Source: Micavibrio_C sp965231165
GTDB lineage: Bacteria > Pseudomonadota > Alphaproteobacteria > Micavibrionales > Micavibrionaceae
Assembly (NCBI GenBank): GCA_965231165.1
Contig: OZ246421.1
Location: 310,001 to 374,000, forward strand
Direction: 5' to 3'
Length of the DNA stretch: 64,000 bases
Each line of letters opens with the position of its first letter. Within the stretch, counting starts at the first letter, position 1. Shown piece by piece: positions 25,986-35,468 of this stretch. A model generated the notes under the pieces. That model saw only the letters and a list, made by a program, of their open reading frames with translations, ran no database searches and had not been told where the DNA came from. The translations under genes and the position numbers were made by a program.

Positions 25986-27536
25986 ATGATTTATATTGCC
26001 CGCTGGAAAGCGATCCTGACCATCATATTGAGTGTGCTCAGTATCGCTTATTGTGTGCCCAACATGGTCGGGAAAGATGGCCGTGCCTGGCTGGAGAGCA
26101 TGCCGTCATGGTTGCCGTCGAAGACCGTCAATCTCGGTCTTGATCTGCGCGGCGGGTCGCACCTGCAGCTTCAGGTGGATGTCGATAGCGTTATCCGTAC
26201 ACGCGCCGAGGACCTGGTCAATCAGGCGCGTCCTGATCTGCGCACCGAGAAAGTCGGCTATACCAAAATCGTCAGCATTCCGGGCGGTATGCGCCTGACG
26301 CTGAAAGAGGGTGAAGACGTTAATAAGGTGCGCAAAGTCCTGCGCGACATCGACAATACGCTCAATATCGTCGTTAGCGATGACCGCAAGACCGTTGAGG
26401 CGACCTTAAGCGAGCAGGGTCTGAAACAAATCCGCGACCAAACCATCGATCAGTCTATTGAAATCGTGCGCCGCCGCGTCGATGAAAGCGGCACCAAAGA
26501 ACCGAATATCGCGCGTCAGGGCGATGACCGTATCGTCGTGCAGTTGCCGGGCGTCGATGATCCGCAATATATCAAGAACATGCTGGGCAAAACGGCCAAG
26601 CTGAGTTTCCATCTGGTTGATCTGGGTGATAACGCCGGGGGTGGCACACGTTCATTGCCGATGCAGGACAATCCGGGGCAAATGATTTCCATCCAGCGCA
26701 AGGCGTTGCTGACCGGCGATATGCTGGTCAATGCGCAGCCCGCGTTCCAGCAAGGCATGTCGGTGGTCAGTTTCCGCCTGAACTCTGTCGGCGCGAAGAA
26801 ATTCTGTGATGTTACCCGCGCCAACGTCAACAAGCCGTTTGCTATCGTGCTTGATAACGTGGTTTTGAGCGCACCGAATATCAATGAGGCAATCTGCGGC
26901 GGGGCGGCGATTATTTCGGGCCGCTTCTCGGTGCAGGAAACTAACGATCTTTCGATCTTGCTGCGTGCCGGGGCATTGCCCGCGCCGCTGCATGTGATGG
27001 AAGAACGCACGGTCGGCCCGTCGCTGGGTGCGGACTCGGTTGAGGCCGGTAAAGTCGCTTGCCTGATGGCGGTTTTGTTCGTGACCATTATGATGTGCGC
27101 GGTTTACGGTTTGTTCGGCGTGTTTGCTTCGCTGACGCTATGGCTCAACATGGCGATGATCCTGGCGATTATGTCGGTGCTGCAGGCGACGCTGACGCTG
27201 CCGGGCATTGCCGGTATCGTTCTGACCATTGGTCTCGCGGTTGATGCCAACGTGCTGATTTACGAACGGATGAAGGAAGAGTTGCGTTCGGGGCGTTCCA
27301 TTGCTTCGGCATTGGATAATGCATACAAGCGCGCGTTGACGACGATTACCGACTCCAACCTGACCTCTTTGATCGCGGCGATCATCCTGTTCTCGTTTGG
27401 CACGGGGCCGATCAAGGGTTTTGCCGTGACGATGTCCATCGGTGTAGCGACATCGTTCTTCTGCGCGATGATGGTGACGCGTCTGATGATCACGACCTGG
27501 CTGCATCATGTGAAGCCCAAGGTCATTCCGGTATAG
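25986..27536 (+). CDS. secD: Protein translocase subunit SecD
   Basis: 516 aa. An N-terminal membrane helix precedes a periplasmic region starting LGLDLRGGSHLQLQVD, with IEIVRRRVDESGTKEPNI and IVVQLPGVDDP (the P1 domain), then five membrane helices with ALNAYKRALTTITDSNLT-type motif IASALDNAYKRA. It is the proton-motive-force-driven partner that pulls proteins released from SecYEG. SecF follows after 19 nt. Confidence 0.97.
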   Translation: MIYIARWKAILTIILSVLSIAYCVPNMVGKDGRAWLESMPSWLPSKTVNLGLDLRGGSHLQLQVDVDSVIRTRAEDLVNQARPDLRTEKVGYTKIVSIPGGMRLTLKEGEDVNKVRKVLRDIDNTLNIVVSDDRKTVEATLSEQGLKQIRDQTIDQSIEIVRRRVDESGTKEPNIARQGDDRIVVQLPGVDDPQYIKNMLGKTAKLSFHLVDLGDNAGGGTRSLPMQDNPGQMISIQRKALLTGDMLVNAQPAFQQGMSVVSFRLNSVGAKKFCDVTRANVNKPFAIVLDNVVLSAPNINEAICGGAAIISGRFSVQETNDLSILLRAGALPAPLHVMEERTVGPSLGADSVEAGKVACLMAVLFVTIMMCAVYGLFGVFASLTLWLNMAMILAIMSVLQATLTLPGIAGIVLTIGLAVDANVLIYERMKEELRSGRSIASALDNAYKRALTTITDSNLTSLIAAIILFSFGTGPIKGFAVTMSIGVATSFFCAMMVTRLMITTWLHHVKPKVIPV

Positions 27537-27555
27537 GCATTAGAAAGATAATATT

Positions 27556-28515
27556 ATGATCCTTAAACTTATCCAGCTTGTTCCTGAAAACACGAAGATC
27601 GATTTCTTCGGCCACCGTTTCTACGCGATGTTCGCCAGCCTTGTGATTATCGGCGGTTCGTTGTTGTGCGTGAGCGTCAAGGGGTTGAACTTCGGTATCG
27701 ATTTTACCGGGGGCACCGTGATTGAAATTCAGGTAGAGGCTGATCCTGATCTGTCAAAACTGCGCACGGAAATGAATGCCCTGCAACTGGGTGATATTTC
27801 ACTGCAGGAATTCGGCGACAAGCGCGATCTGATGATCCGTCTGCCACAACAAGACGGCGGTCCGGAGCAGCAACAAGCGGCTATTACCAAGGTACAAGAA
27901 ACCCTGACCACGCATTTCGGTGAAGGCAAGGTAGAATTCCGCCGCACGGAATTCGTTGGCCCGCAGGTGGGTGAAGAGCTGAAGAAAGACGGTTTTCTCG
28001 CCGTTGTTTTCGCGATTCTGGCGATCATGGGCTATATCTGGTTCCGTTTCGAATGGCAGTACGGGATTGGTTCGTTGCTGGCGCTTATTCACGACGTGGT
28101 TGGTATTATCGGCCTGTTCTCGCTGACGCAGATGCATTTCGATCTTTCGACGCTGGCGGCGATCCTGCTGGTTTCGGGCTATTCGATCAACGAAACGGTT
28201 ATTATTTTCGACCGTATCCGCGAGAATATGCGCAAGTTCAAGAAAATGATCATGCCGGAAATTATCAATCTGTCGATCAACCAGACTCTGCCGCGTACGG
28301 TGATGACGTCGGGTTCGACCATTCTGGCGATCTTTGCGCTGTGGCTGTTTGGCGGCGAGGTCATCCGCAGCTTTACTTCAGCGCTGTTCTTCGGGATTTT
28401 GATTGGTACGCACTCGTCCTACTTCGTATCTTCACAGGCGTTGTTCTATCTCAAGCTTCGTCCGGATCCGGCATCGACCGATGATAGCGAAGAAGCTGAA
28501 ACGGCGCAGGCTTAA
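27556..28515 (+). CDS. secF: Protein translocase subunit SecF
   Basis: 319 aa. After the first membrane helix come LNFGIDFTGGTVIEIQ, the short periplasmic domain, then five membrane helices with GYSINETVIIFDRIREN and RTVMTSGSTILAI. It pairs with SecD in the same membrane complex. The next gene begins 3 nt after its stop and is in the same operon. Confidence 0.97.
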   Translation: MILKLIQLVPENTKIDFFGHRFYAMFASLVIIGGSLLCVSVKGLNFGIDFTGGTVIEIQVEADPDLSKLRTEMNALQLGDISLQEFGDKRDLMIRLPQQDGGPEQQQAAITKVQETLTTHFGEGKVEFRRTEFVGPQVGEELKKDGFLAVVFAILAIMGYIWFRFEWQYGIGSLLALIHDVVGIIGLFSLTQMHFDLSTLAAILLVSGYSINETVIIFDRIRENMRKFKKMIMPEIINLSINQTLPRTVMTSGSTILAIFALWLFGGEVIRSFTSALFFGILIGTHSSYFVSSQALFYLKLRPDPASTDDSEEAETAQA

Positions 28516-28518
28516 GGC

Positions 28519-28893
28519 ATGGATGTTACGCCGCTCCTGAAGCCCGGTCAGCAGATCGTTCAGAGTTATGCGGATGGCGGCTTCCGTGTCAGCGGTCAGG
28601 TGTATAAGGGCAGCGTTCTGGTGTGGCCGGATAAGACGGTGCCCTGGGCGCTGACATCCTTCGCGGCCTTGCAGGTTTCCGATTTTTCCCCTGTCTTTGA
28701 GCATGATCCGTTGCCGGACGTGGTGCTGTTTGGCACGGGCGCGACCCAGCAATTCCTGCAGCCCGCTTTACGTCAGGCGCTGCGTGACAAAGGATTGGTG
28801 ATCGAGGTGATGGATACAGGGGCGGCCTGCCGCACGTATAACGTCTTGCTGGCTGAGGGACGCCGCGTTGTGGCGGCGATGCTGCCGGTTTAG
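28519..28893 (+). CDS. Mth938-like domain protein (NDUFAF3/DUF498 family)
   Basis: 124 aa with the Mth938 fold hallmarks: GGFRVSGQVYKGSVLVWPD, then DVVLFGTGATQQFLQPAL and the closing GAACRTYNVLLAEGRRVVAAML. The eukaryotic relative NDUFAF3 assists complex I assembly, and alphaproteobacterial copies commonly sit beside secDF or, as here, in a sec operon near a squalene-synthase-like gene (the NDUFAF6 relative at 30509). That linkage is suggestive only. The final 4 nt overlap the convergent metallophosphoesterase gene. Confidence 0.88.
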   Translation: MDVTPLLKPGQQIVQSYADGGFRVSGQVYKGSVLVWPDKTVPWALTSFAALQVSDFSPVFEHDPLPDVVLFGTGATQQFLQPALRQALRDKGLVIEVMDTGAACRTYNVLLAEGRRVVAAMLPV

Positions 28894-29684
28894 GGCAGAG
28901 CCACAGGCTTTCTGAAGGGCAGCAATATTCTTGTCGGCTGGTTTATACCATGACCGTGAATGTGCGCGGCGTGATGATCTATTTCCATCATCGTGAATGC
29001 CCCTGTCGGCTGGCCGTTGCCGGAATCCTGAACAAGAGATTGCTGCGTCAGGTAATGGACGCCCTGTCTGGACAGGGTGCGATTATGATGGCGGTGCCCG
29101 CTCAGGCACATGACGGCCTTACCGGATGTCTCGATAATATCCCTTAGATTTTTGGCGTTAACAAAGTGAGAGGGGTAATAGAGCGGCTCATCATCGCTGG
29201 CATTTGCCCAGTTCTTGTTGATGGTCTGTTCGTCGCTAAACGGGATGTGCGAAAGGATGATCGTCGGTTTCGTGGCTGCGGACAGATCATCCTTTAGCCA
29301 CTCAATATCTTCCGGATCGGGAATGACGCCATGTTGGGTGTAGCGGTTCATGTAGGGGTTCCACATGACGATGTGATGTCCGTGCGTGTCGAAACTGTCT
29401 GAGGGCGATTGCTGCGCCTGAAAGCGTACACAATGATTGCCGTCGATCTTTATTACCGGGCAGGCGGCGCGGCTGAATTGCTGACGCAGGCTGTATTTGT
29501 GGTGGTCGTCGATGTCCGGGGCATGGGAGCAAATATCATCGCCGAGGTTAAAGATGTAATCGGCACCGAAGCTATGCGCGGCATCTATAAATTTTTCAAT
29601 CAGGGCGGGGGCTTGTGAGCCCTTCTTATTTCCGGAGTCAAAGCCGCTATGGATGTCCGTAACTACAGCAATACGCAGTGTCAT
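28890..29684 (-). CDS. Calcineurin-like metallophosphoesterase
   Basis: 264 aa with the ordered metal-binding motifs: VVTDIHSG (D-x-H), FNLGDDICSH (GD), IDGNHCVRF (GNH), ILSHIPFS (H), and LSGHRHHNRT (GHxH). These form the dinuclear site of phosphodiesterases and protein phosphatases. There is no signal peptide and no accessory domain. The substrate is unknown. It shows a weak resemblance to CpdA-like cyclic nucleotide phosphodiesterases but I cannot separate that from the general fold. Confidence 0.85.
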   Translation of the reverse strand: MTLRIAVVTDIHSGFDSGNKKGSQAPALIEKFIDAAHSFGADYIFNLGDDICSHAPDIDDHHKYSLRQQFSRAACPVIKIDGNHCVRFQAQQSPSDSFDTHGHHIVMWNPYMNRYTQHGVIPDPEDIEWLKDDLSAATKPTIILSHIPFSDEQTINKNWANASDDEPLYYPSHFVNAKNLRDIIETSGKAVMCLSGHRHHNRTLSRQGVHYLTQQSLVQDSGNGQPTGAFTMMEIDHHAAHIHGHGINQPTRILLPFRKPVALP

Positions 29685-29769
29685 TTTTACCCCTGTTTCC
29701 CTCTGGTCGTCGTTTCCGCGCAGCTTATGCGAAATCGGGTGCGGGGGTCAAATTTCAGGGTGCAGGTGC

Positions 29770-29797
29770 AAAAAAAAGCCCCGTTTCCGGGGCTTTT
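29770..29797 (-). terminator. Bidirectional rho-independent terminator after sodB
   Basis: A hairpin AAAAAGCCCC / GGGGCTTTTT with a 5-nt loop (GTTTC). On the minus strand it is followed by eight T (29770-29777), directly downstream of sodB. Confidence 0.9.
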
Positions 29798-29804
29798 TAA
29801 AGTT

Positions 29805-30431
29805 TTATGCCGCGACTTTGAGCGGGCCTTTTTCGTAGAGCTGTCCCACATAATCCCAGTTGATCAGGCTATCGACAAAGGCCTCCAGATATTTCTGACG
29901 GGCGTTGCGGTAGTCGATGTAATAGGAATGCTCCCAGACATCGACGCCGAGGATCGGGGTCTTGCCGTTGACCAGCGGGTTTTCGCCGTTCGGGGTTTTG
30001 ACGATCTCCAGCTTACCTGAATTGTTATCGACGGCGAGCCATGCCCAGCCGGAGCCGAACTGGGTCATGCCGGCCTGCACGAAATTGCCGCGGAAGGTGT
30101 CAAAACCGCCGAGGTCTTCGGTGATTTTCTTTTCCAGAGAACCCGGCAGTTTCTTGCCGCCGCCATTGGCCTTCATCCAGTTCCAGAAATGGATGTGGTT
30201 ATAATGCTGACCCAGTTGGTTGAACAGTCCGGCTTTGGTCTTGTCCTTGAAGGCGGCGACCATGGCTTCCTCAAGGGAGAGGTTTTCAAGGCCGGTACCG
30301 GCGATCAGTTCGTTGCCTTTATCGACATACGCCTTGTGGTGCTTGTCGTGGTGAAATTCCAGCGTTTCTTTCGACATGAAAGGTTGCAGCGCATCGTACG
30401 CATAGGGAAGCTCGGGAAGGGTAAAAGCCAT
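29805..30431 (-). CDS. sodB: Superoxide dismutase, iron type
   Basis: 208 aa. Metal ligands are recognisable in LEFHHDKHHKAYVD (His), HYNHIHFWNWM (His), and DVWEHSYYIDY (Asp and His). The second-sphere residue in LGQHYNH is the Gln of Fe-type enzymes, and GSGWAWLAV also fits that class, so I call it Fe-dependent although mixed metal use cannot be excluded. Cytosolic, without signal peptide. A terminator follows immediately. Confidence 0.96.
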   Translation of the reverse strand: MAFTLPELPYAYDALQPFMSKETLEFHHDKHHKAYVDKGNELIAGTGLENLSLEEAMVAAFKDKTKAGLFNQLGQHYNHIHFWNWMKANGGGKKLPGSLEKKITEDLGGFDTFRGNFVQAGMTQFGSGWAWLAVDNNSGKLEIVKTPNGENPLVNGKTPILGVDVWEHSYYIDYRNARQKYLEAFVDSLINWDYVGQLYEKGPLKVAA

Positions 30432-30508
30432 AATGTCCTCCTGTTAAAATCGGTATTGTTAACCTATACTGATGGCCGGATTTGGCAAGCCTGAATAAGT
30501 ATGGATAT

Positions 30509-31282
30509 ATGTCTGCAACCCTTCCTTACACGGGTGTGCTGGTACGCCAGCATGATCCCGACCGTTTCTTTCTCACTCTGATGCAGCCTGCGGCGCAGCG
30601 TCCGGGGTTATGGGCGCTGCTGGCGTTCAATCATGAAATCGCCAGGACCAGCGAAGTGGTGAGCGAGCCGACGCTGGGTTACATGCGTCTGCAATGGTGG
30701 CGGGACGCGCTCAATAATATATATGCGGGCAATAAACCGCCGAAACATGAAATTCTGGAACCTTTGGCGGAGGCCATTCATCAGTATTCCTTGCCGCAGG
30801 ATTTATTTGAAGGACTGCTGACGGCGCGTGAGCGCGATCTCGATGATCATGTTCCCAATACAGTGGCGGATTTAAAAATTTACGCCGCCAGCACGACCCT
30901 GCCGCTGACGCGTTTAATGCTGGCGGTCACGGGCGACAGGGTGGATGGTGTTGAGTCTATTGCCTGTGCTTATGGGCTGTGCGGGCTGATGCGAGCGATT
31001 CCGTTTCAGGCGCAGCAGGGGCGTTGTATGGTGCCATCGGCAAGCATTGAAGATTTATTTCGCGATGCCGGAAAGCGCAAAGCGGCATTGACGGGATTGC
31101 ACGACGCGGCGGCGCAGGAGTTGATAGCGGCGGGACGAACATCATCGAAATTGTTGCGTCACATGCAACATGCCACGCGGCTATATCTGCGGCATATGCG
31201 CGGGCTGGATTACGACCTGCTCGACAGACATTATTCTGAGATGCCGCCTTTCTTTCATCTGCGCCTATTGTTTAATGTCTAG
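30509..31282 (+). CDS. Squalene/phytoene synthase family protein (NDUFAF6-like)
   Basis: 257 aa from the ATG at 30509. The trans-isoprenyl diphosphate synthase HH fold is suggested by DPDRFFLTLMQPAAQRPGLW, then LGYMRLQWWRDALNNIY and LLTARERDLDD. The first aspartate-rich motif of true squalene synthases (DxxxD) is replaced by NHEIARTSE and the second appears as ARERDLDD, so catalysis on prenyl diphosphates is uncertain. The pattern is close to the NDUFAF6-type complex I assembly factor of alphaproteobacteria and mitochondria. It overlaps the convergent FecR gene by 4 nt. Confidence 0.8.
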   Translation: MSATLPYTGVLVRQHDPDRFFLTLMQPAAQRPGLWALLAFNHEIARTSEVVSEPTLGYMRLQWWRDALNNIYAGNKPPKHEILEPLAEAIHQYSLPQDLFEGLLTARERDLDDHVPNTVADLKIYAASTTLPLTRLMLAVTGDRVDGVESIACAYGLCGLMRAIPFQAQQGRCMVPSASIEDLFRDAGKRKAALTGLHDAAAQELIAAGRTSSKLLRHMQHATRLYLRHMRGLDYDLLDRHYSEMPPFFHLRLLFNV

Positions 31283-32532
31283 AGAGCGCCTGCTGCTTTT
31301 GACCGGGGTGCGGCGGGGCGCTGCATGACGGGCTGTCGGCGCTGGAGATGTTGCTGTTCGCGCATTTCATTGCTGTGCGCTTCATTATTACCCATGCTCG
31401 GCAGGTCAACGGCAGGGGCTGCGGACGCGCCTTTTTCCTTCACTTCTTTCTTCAGCTCTTCCAGTTGTTTGTCGAGCTGCGGCGTTGTCGCCGGCGCAGG
31501 TGCTGCATTTGTCGGGGCAGCTTTCAGCAGCGGGCTGATATTTTCCGCAGGCATTTTCCGGGGAGCCGACGGGGAAGGTTTCTTCAGATCATTGGCGATA
31601 GCGGGGGCTGGTGTATCCTCAAGGCCGCGTACGACTGCCGGTGGAGGCGCGGCGATTTTATTGGTTGCCGGTTTTTCGATCAGTTGTTTTACAGCGCCCT
31701 CTTTCTGGCTTTCAGGACGGGGGCGGTTATCAATCCGTTTTACCGGTGCGCGCGGTGCTGTGCCGGGTTGTTGCATGTTGCGATGCTTGTGAAGATTTTC
31801 CCTGAATTTCACGCGCGCGGCTTTCTGCGCTTCGGCATGTTGTCCGACACGCTGGCGGACGCCCTGGGCATCCTGCAGGGCGATGGTTTTCACGGCGCGA
31901 CCGACTTTGTCCTCTGACCAGACGGCGGCGCGGGAAGGAATGGATGTTTTGGCGCGCAATGACGTGCCCTGGCCCTTATCGATATAAATGCGGCCGCGTT
32001 CCGTCTGGACGCTGACGCGGCCTTCGGTGACGAGAACGCCATATTCGCCGTCAATATCGCCGCCCCAGAAGGAGGTGCCGCGAATGCCAATAGCGCCGTA
32101 AGGTGTGTTGATTTCGACATCCGGGTTCTCTTTTTTGGCAATCAGGCCGCTGGTGTAAAGGAAGGCTCCGCGCAGGACCGAATAACGGCCCTTGTTGGCG
32201 GCGGTGTCCTCTTCATCAAAGATGTATTCATCAATGGTCAGCTGCGCGTTTTCGCCCAGCGTGAGTTCCGTATCGTCAATCAGCAGGATAAAGGCGCGGG
32301 CGCTTAGGCCTGTTTCGATGACGTCATTCATGTGCACGGCATCATTGATTTTCAGAGCGCGCGGTGGCGCATTAGGTACGATCAGGTTCACTGGCCCCTC
32401 GGCGCCCATAACCGTGCCGACGATGTTTGTTTCGTTGATTGTCGCGGGGGCGGGTGCTGCTGTCGTCTGCGCCTGCGCGGGCAGAACGGCAAAGGTCACA
32501 AGGGCGAGGGCCATAAACAGACGAAGGGGCAT
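31279..32532 (-). CDS. FecR-domain periplasmic protein
   Basis: 417 aa. A signal peptide (MPLRLFMALALVTFAVLPAQAQ) precedes a FecR domain (about 35-175) with LKINDAVHMNDVIETG, ELTLGENAQLTIDEYIF, and TPYGAIGIRGTSFWGG. The C-terminal 200 residues are Pro/Ala/Lys-rich and probably disordered. Unlike regulatory FecR, no sigma factor or transport gene lies nearby and there is no N-terminal cytoplasmic part, so this is the FecR-like periplasmic type. The role is unknown. Confidence 0.82.
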   Translation of the reverse strand: MPLRLFMALALVTFAVLPAQAQTTAAPAPATINETNIVGTVMGAEGPVNLIVPNAPPRALKINDAVHMNDVIETGLSARAFILLIDDTELTLGENAQLTIDEYIFDEEDTAANKGRYSVLRGAFLYTSGLIAKKENPDVEINTPYGAIGIRGTSFWGGDIDGEYGVLVTEGRVSVQTERGRIYIDKGQGTSLRAKTSIPSRAAVWSEDKVGRAVKTIALQDAQGVRQRVGQHAEAQKAARVKFRENLHKHRNMQQPGTAPRAPVKRIDNRPRPESQKEGAVKQLIEKPATNKIAAPPPAVVRGLEDTPAPAIANDLKKPSPSAPRKMPAENISPLLKAAPTNAAPAPATTPQLDKQLEELKKEVKEKGASAAPAVDLPSMGNNEAHSNEMREQQHLQRRQPVMQRPAAPRSKAAGAL

Positions 32533-32722
32533 GCAGCACTCCTGAAAAACAAAGGGATATTATTGAAACTGTCTGGATTCTTGCATGCTGACAGTATAAG
32601 TCAACCATCAGCGGCTTATAAAAGCCGCTGATTCACTGGTAAATCATGTTGTTTTTGAAGAGGGGGGCTGTTTCAGAAGTCCCGCACCACGATCAACAGG
32701 GTGCGGGCACTGCGTTATGGCT

Positions 32723-33142
32723 CTAGCGCGATAAATTTATAGGCTTGAGGCGCGTGAGCAATGTTTCGTCCAGGCGTTTCGGGTCTGCGTTTTGCAGGAG
32801 GATGGTGACGCCGCTTGTGTCGATTTTCTCTGTACCGGCTTGCTCGTGCATCGCTACGGCGCCTGTCGCGAAGGTGTTCAGGATATGTGTCAGGCTGGGT
32901 CTTGGCTTGGCATTGTTTAGATCAAGGAGGACAGCAACTTTAGCCCCGGCAGTGAAGGCAGACTTCAGACCTTCGTGCATGGCATACATATGCGCCAGTC
33001 CGTAATCATCGTCAGCCACATCGGGGACTTCAACACGAACAGGGGTCAGCCCTGATTCTTCGGCGACTTTGAAAGCTTCTGTGGCCTGATTAGAGCCTTC
33101 TAAAAGGTAAGCTTGTCCTGTTTCCAGATTGTGTTGTGTCAT
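32723..33142 (-). CDS. Unknown protein (139 aa)
   Basis: The likely start is the ATG at 33142; the frame is open to 33208. Residues include VAVLLDLNNAKPRPSLTHIL and GVTILLQNADPKRLDETLLTRLKPI, which loosely recall a P-loop ATPase strand followed by the sensor-1 region, but no Walker A is present, so the similarity may be chance. No signal peptide. It is downstream of trmFO on the same strand, with an 83-nt gap. Confidence 0.5.
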   Translation of the reverse strand: MTQHNLETGQAYLLEGSNQATEAFKVAEESGLTPVRVEVPDVADDDYGLAHMYAMHEGLKSAFTAGAKVAVLLDLNNAKPRPSLTHILNTFATGAVAMHEQAGTEKIDTSGVTILLQNADPKRLDETLLTRLKPINLSR

Positions 33143-33225
33143 GGTAAACGCCCTCGTGAATTGTTTTTCATATTGGCGCTTTATGAAGAAAAAATCACAA
33201 GATGTCAAACTTTATGTAAATAAAA

Positions 33226-34596
33226 TTAGACGGCAATTTTATTATTATAATTCAACCACTTATCTAGGTCACGCAGGGCGCGGCTGGTGGTTTCGCGCTT
33301 CTTGTCGGTGCCGCGGATCGGGCGGCCACGGGCATCTTTCAAATCCAGAGGAGGGAACAGGCCGAAATTCACGTTCATCGGCTGGAAAGTTTCGGCGTCA
33401 GCGCCGCCGGTGATATGCGAAAGGATCGCGCCCATCGCGGTGGTTGCGGGCGGGGCGGGTATATCGATGCCGAGTTGTTCGGCGGCGGCAAAGCGTCCGG
33501 CCATGATGCCGACGGAGGCGCTTTCGACGTAGCCCTCGCAACCCGTAATCTGTCCGGCGAAGCGCAGACGGGGCTGCACTTTCAGACGCAGTGATGCGTC
33601 GAGAAGTTTTGGAGAATTGATAAAGGTATTGCGATGCAAGCCTCCGAGACGCGCAAAGGTGGCGTCCTCAAGACCGGGGATCATCTTTAATACGCGGGTT
33701 TGTTCGGCATATTTCATTTTGGTCTGGAAACCGACCATGTTGTAGAGTGTGCCGAGCGCGTTGTCCTGACGCAGTTGCACGACAGCCCACGGGCGCTTGC
33801 CGGTGTGGGGGTCGGTGAGGCCGACAGGTTTCATCGGGCCGAAACGCAAGGTTTCAATGCCGCGTTCCGCCATGACTTCCACGGGCATGCAGCCTTCGAA
33901 GTAGGGCGTGTTCTTTTCCCATTCCTTGAATTCTGTTTTCTCGGCGGTGAGCAGGGCGTCAATGAAGGCGTAGTATTCGTCTTTCTCCATCGGGCAGTTG
34001 ATGTAGTCCTTGCCAGTGCCTGCCGGGCCTTCCTTATCATAGCGTGACTGGAACCATGCACGGTCCATATTGATGGTTTCTTTATAGATGATCGGCGCGA
34101 TGGCATCGAAGAAAGCCAGTTCGCCTTCGCCTGTTAGTGTGCGTATAGCCTCGGCCAGCGGCGGTGACGTCAGCGGTCCGGTGGCGATGATGACGCTGTC
34201 CCAGTCAGCGGGCGGCAGGCCTGCCACTTCGGCGCGGTCGATGGTGATCAGCGGGTGTTCTTCCAGAGTCTTGGTGACGTCGGCGGCAAAGGCGTCGCGG
34301 TCAACGGCAAGTGCACCGCCCGCAGGTACAGCATGCTTATCGCCCATCTTTATAATGATGGAATCGCAGCGGCGCATTTCTTCATGCAACAGGCCGACGG
34401 CATTTTGTTCCTTGTCATCGGAACGGAAGGAGTTCGAGCAGACCAACTCGGCAAGGCTGTCGGTTTTGTGCGCGTCGGTTTTACGTACCGGGCGCATTTC
34501 ATGCAGCACCACGGGCACACCCATGCGGGCGATCTGCCACGCAGCTTCCGAACCGGCCATGCCGCCGCCAATGATATGAATGGGTTTATTTGTCAT
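33226..34596 (-). CDS. trmFO: Methylenetetrahydrofolate-tRNA-(uracil-5-)-methyltransferase TrmFO
   Basis: 456 aa. Forms ribothymidine at position 54 of tRNA using methylenetetrahydrofolate and FAD. Features are the FAD-binding HIIGGGMAGSEAAWQIA at the start, catalytic-region ELVCSNSFRSDD, VDRDAFA, and GCEGYVESASVGIMAG near the C terminus. Length is typical. The upstream BPL_N gene ends 6 nt before its start, indicating an operon. Confidence 0.96.
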   Translation of the reverse strand: MTNKPIHIIGGGMAGSEAAWQIARMGVPVVLHEMRPVRKTDAHKTDSLAELVCSNSFRSDDKEQNAVGLLHEEMRRCDSIIIKMGDKHAVPAGGALAVDRDAFAADVTKTLEEHPLITIDRAEVAGLPPADWDSVIIATGPLTSPPLAEAIRTLTGEGELAFFDAIAPIIYKETINMDRAWFQSRYDKEGPAGTGKDYINCPMEKDEYYAFIDALLTAEKTEFKEWEKNTPYFEGCMPVEVMAERGIETLRFGPMKPVGLTDPHTGKRPWAVVQLRQDNALGTLYNMVGFQTKMKYAEQTRVLKMIPGLEDATFARLGGLHRNTFINSPKLLDASLRLKVQPRLRFAGQITGCEGYVESASVGIMAGRFAAAEQLGIDIPAPPATTAMGAILSHITGGADAETFQPMNVNFGLFPPLDLKDARGRPIRGTDKKRETTSRALRDLDKWLNYNNKIAV

Positions 34597-34602
34597 GGTG
34601 TT

Positions 34603-35421
34603 CTAAATAGAGAATTTTTCACGGTAAGTCAAAATCTGGGAACGCAGCCGGGTAGCCACGGAATCCATGAATTCCTGCCGCTTGGGTTCGTGCATCTTCA
34701 TGTCGTTCAGCAGGTTGCGGATATTTTCGGTGCCGGGGTGCGGGGCCACCTCACGGTAGCCGATATGCGGCAACGCCCCCAGCAGCAAAACTTTGCCCTC
34801 ACCGTGCTGCAAGCTGGCGGCGGCAATCGGCATATTCGGGACATGGCTGTAAAAAGCCAGAGGTTCCAGCGCCGGGTCTTGCGGATCGTCCAGATAGAAT
34901 GACGGGCCGTTGCCGTAGGCGACAGAGGTATGTTTCCAGTGTTCCTTGTCAAACGGACGGTCAGTGGTCTTGTACCAGACCTGAGCCAGCGACAGATCGC
35001 TTGGCCAGAATTCAGGATTATACCGCCCACCCATGTCGGCGACAGGGCCGTGTGCTACGGCTTTGAAGATATGGTTGATGGGCGCACGGCTTTTCTTTGG
35101 CCCCCATGATGGTTCGTAGATAGTTTGGCGGGCAATGAAGTAAGCCCCGGCGCAGATGGCCAGCATGATGCGTCCTTCGTGTATGGCTTCCGACATTTCA
35201 CGCAAACCGGTTTCACCGATCTGGTCGGTATAGGAACTGACTTCGCCGATGATGCCGGGCAGGGAAAAACCGACAGTATCTTTCTCACGCAGAATACCGT
35301 TGCGCAGATCGGCGCTGTTGAATTCAATGACCTGTATGTCCGTGCCCCTGAAGATATTCTGCAAGGGAGGGATAACGGACTCGGTATTGGCCGGGCGCTC
35401 GCTGTAAACCGGGAATTTCAT
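34603..35421 (-). CDS. BPL_N-type glutamine-amidotransferase-like protein
   Basis: 272 aa. It resembles the N-terminal domain found in some biotin-protein ligases, a class I amidotransferase-like fold: TVGFSLPGIIGEVSSY, then ICAGAYFIARQTIYE with the nucleophile-elbow Cys, and VLLLGALPHIGYRE. There is no ligase part, so it stands alone. Biotin ligation is not implied. It is tightly linked to trmFO downstream and is preceded by the Y-family polymerase gene after 47 nt. Substrate unknown. Confidence 0.78.
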   Translation of the reverse strand: MKFPVYSERPANTESVIPPLQNIFRGTDIQVIEFNSADLRNGILREKDTVGFSLPGIIGEVSSYTDQIGETGLREMSEAIHEGRIMLAICAGAYFIARQTIYEPSWGPKKSRAPINHIFKAVAHGPVADMGGRYNPEFWPSDLSLAQVWYKTTDRPFDKEHWKHTSVAYGNGPSFYLDDPQDPALEPLAFYSHVPNMPIAAASLQHGEGKVLLLGALPHIGYREVAPHPGTENIRNLLNDMKMHEPKRQEFMDSVATRLRSQILTYREKFSI

Positions 35422-35468
35422 GGGCTGTAATAAAGGGGAAAACCGCCGCAGAGTCCAATATTTTGAGT

